Part shown: positions 4,808 through 5,631 of the stretch, piece by piece
Position numbering within the stretch: position 1 is the stretch's first letter
Layout of the letters: each line of letters opens with the position of its first letter
Assembly: GCA_004357365.1 (NCBI GenBank)
Contig: SMVT01000118.1
Coordinates: 1 to 5,631, forward strand
Reading direction: 5' to 3'
Length of the DNA: 5,631 nucleotides
Source: Nitrospina sp.
GTDB lineage: Bacteria; Nitrospinota; Nitrospinia; Nitrospinales; Nitrospinaceae
Notes under the pieces: model-generated
Databases searched by the model: none
The model's input: the letters and a program-made list of their open reading frames with translations, nothing else
What the model was told of the DNA's origin: nothing
Position numbers and translations under genes: made by a program

Positions 4808-5631
4808 ATGGAACGCGAATCCCAAAAATACTGGGTCGGTCTCAACATGGTGTTGGGAGTGGGCAAGATCCTGTTTCACCGTCTGGTCAAGGCCCTGGGG
4901 TCTCCCAAACGCGTGTTTCATGCTTCGCGCAGGGAACTGATGGGCGTGGAGCGGATCGGCGAAAAAATCGCCCGGCAGATTCTGGAATTTGATCTGGAAC
5001 GAAGCCTGGAGCGGGAATACCAACTGGTCGAGCGTCGCCAGGCCCGGATCCTGACTCTCGAGGATGCGGAGTATCCGCTTCTGCTGAAGTCGATTTATGA
5101 CCCCCCGCCGGTCATTTATTATAAAGGAACATTTTTGAACGAGAAGTCCGTGCCGCTCGCGGTGGTGGGCACCCGCAAACCGACTTCTTACGGAAAGATG
5201 GTCGCGGAAAAACTGTGTGGCGTGCTTTCGGAACAGGGAGTGTGCATTGTCAGCGGCATGGCGCGGGGGATCGACGCGATCGCCCACAAGGCAGCCCTGC
5301 ACTTGGGGAACCCGACGGTCGCGGTTTTCGGATGCGGGCTGGATTACACCTATCCACCGGAGAGCGGTTCCCTGCGGCGGCGAATCGAGGAGTGCGGTGC
5401 GGTCATTTCCGAATTTCCCATGTCGACCAAACCGGACCGCAATAATTTTCCGGCGCGCAACCGGGTGATCAGCGGACTGTCTCACGGAACGCTGGTGGTG
5501 GAGGCGGGCGTCAAAAGCGGAGCCCTGATCACCGCCCAGTTCGCTCTGGAGCAGGGGCGGGAAGTGTTCGCGGTGCCGGGAAACATTTACTCTCCCGAAA
5601 GCGGGGGAACCCACGCTTTGTTGAAAATGGG
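4808..5631 (+). CDS. dprA: DNA-processing protein DprA/Smf, partial (3' end beyond window)
   Basis: DprA binds incoming single-stranded DNA in the cytoplasm during natural transformation and loads RecA on it; it is widespread even where competence is unproven. The first 274 codons are visible. Residues 8-63 form the N-terminal SAM/helix-hairpin-helix-like region (GLNMVLGVGKILFHRLVKAL, with VERIGEKIA). From about 80 the Rossmann-like DprA core follows with all its signatures: AVVGTRKPTSYG (118-129), VSGMARGIDAIAHKAAL (148-164), VAVFGCGLDYTYPPES (171-186), ISEFPMSTKP (200-209), FPARNRVISGLS (214-225), VVEAGVKSGALITA (230-243) and VFAVPGNIYSPESGGTHALL (253-272). The C-terminal winged-helix domain would lie outside. 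ATG 4808 fits the family N-terminus; an in-frame TTG at 4781 would add nine residues. Neither has a strong Shine-Dalgarno sequence. No convincing promoter is seen after the T8 tract. Confidence 0.97.
   Translation, partial: MERESQKYWVGLNMVLGVGKILFHRLVKALGSPKRVFHASRRELMGVERIGEKIARQILEFDLERSLEREYQLVERRQARILTLEDAEYPLLLKSIYDPPPVIYYKGTFLNEKSVPLAVVGTRKPTSYGKMVAEKLCGVLSEQGVCIVSGMARGIDAIAHKAALHLGNPTVAVFGCGLDYTYPPESGSLRRRIEECGAVISEFPMSTKPDRNNFPARNRVISGLSHGTLVVEAGVKSGALITAQFALEQGREVFAVPGNIYSPESGGTHALLKM

Noticed and set aside
4778..5614. 278-codon open frame on the - strand
   Set aside because: It lies entirely antisense to dprA, whose family motifs are unmistakable. The translated product is rich in His, Arg and Gln with no recognisable domain, as expected for a shadow frame.

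Overview
The window looks like a chromosomal segment of a free-living Gram-negative bacterium. It carries a Sec-exported leucine-rich-repeat protein, a short TolC-type outer-membrane protein with a signal peptide, and ordinary housekeeping genes (proA, a site-2 protease, dprA). Genes are moderately GC-rich and the main intergenic gap is visibly AT-rich. The gene content and protein style would fit Nitrospinota or a deltaproteobacterial lineage, but this is an impression, not a demonstrated assignment. All supported genes are on the + strand. I see no transposase, integrase, tRNA, rRNA or CRISPR array.

Bases 1-2422 look like one tightly packed transcription unit. It holds the 3' end of an NHL-repeat (beta-propeller) gene, then a secreted LRR protein whose ATG overlaps the NHL stop (ATGA, 145-148), then proA, whose ATG at 1121 lies one base past the LRR stop. 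The last two starts lack a good Shine-Dalgarno sequence, which suggests translational coupling. After a 67-bp gap without a recognisable terminator comes an M50-type intramembrane metalloprotease (2490-3386), which may belong to the same unit.

Bases 3387-3833 form a 447-bp non-coding, AT-rich gap that is rich in structure. It holds a long imperfect inverted repeat (3386-3509), a pair of GTCGCC direct repeats 11 bp apart (3519-3535), and a strong-looking sigma70 promoter (TTGACA 3624-3629, extended -10 at 3644-3652). Immediately after the predicted start is a compact inverted-repeat structure (3669-3761): a 14-bp closing stem around an internal hairpin, followed by a T6 tract. Promoter, fold and terminator-like end are correctly spaced for a free-standing RNA of about 110 nt, or for a terminating 5' leader of the next gene. 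I match it to no RNA family I know, and it is the best candidate for something undescribed here. Bases 3770-3833 are pyrimidine-rich and show nothing else I can name.

Bases 3834-4676 encode a 280-aa TolC-like protein, unusually short for the family. A 131-bp gap with a terminator-like T8 tract (4755-4762) separates it from dprA, the natural-transformation and recombination-mediator gene, which runs off the right edge of the window.
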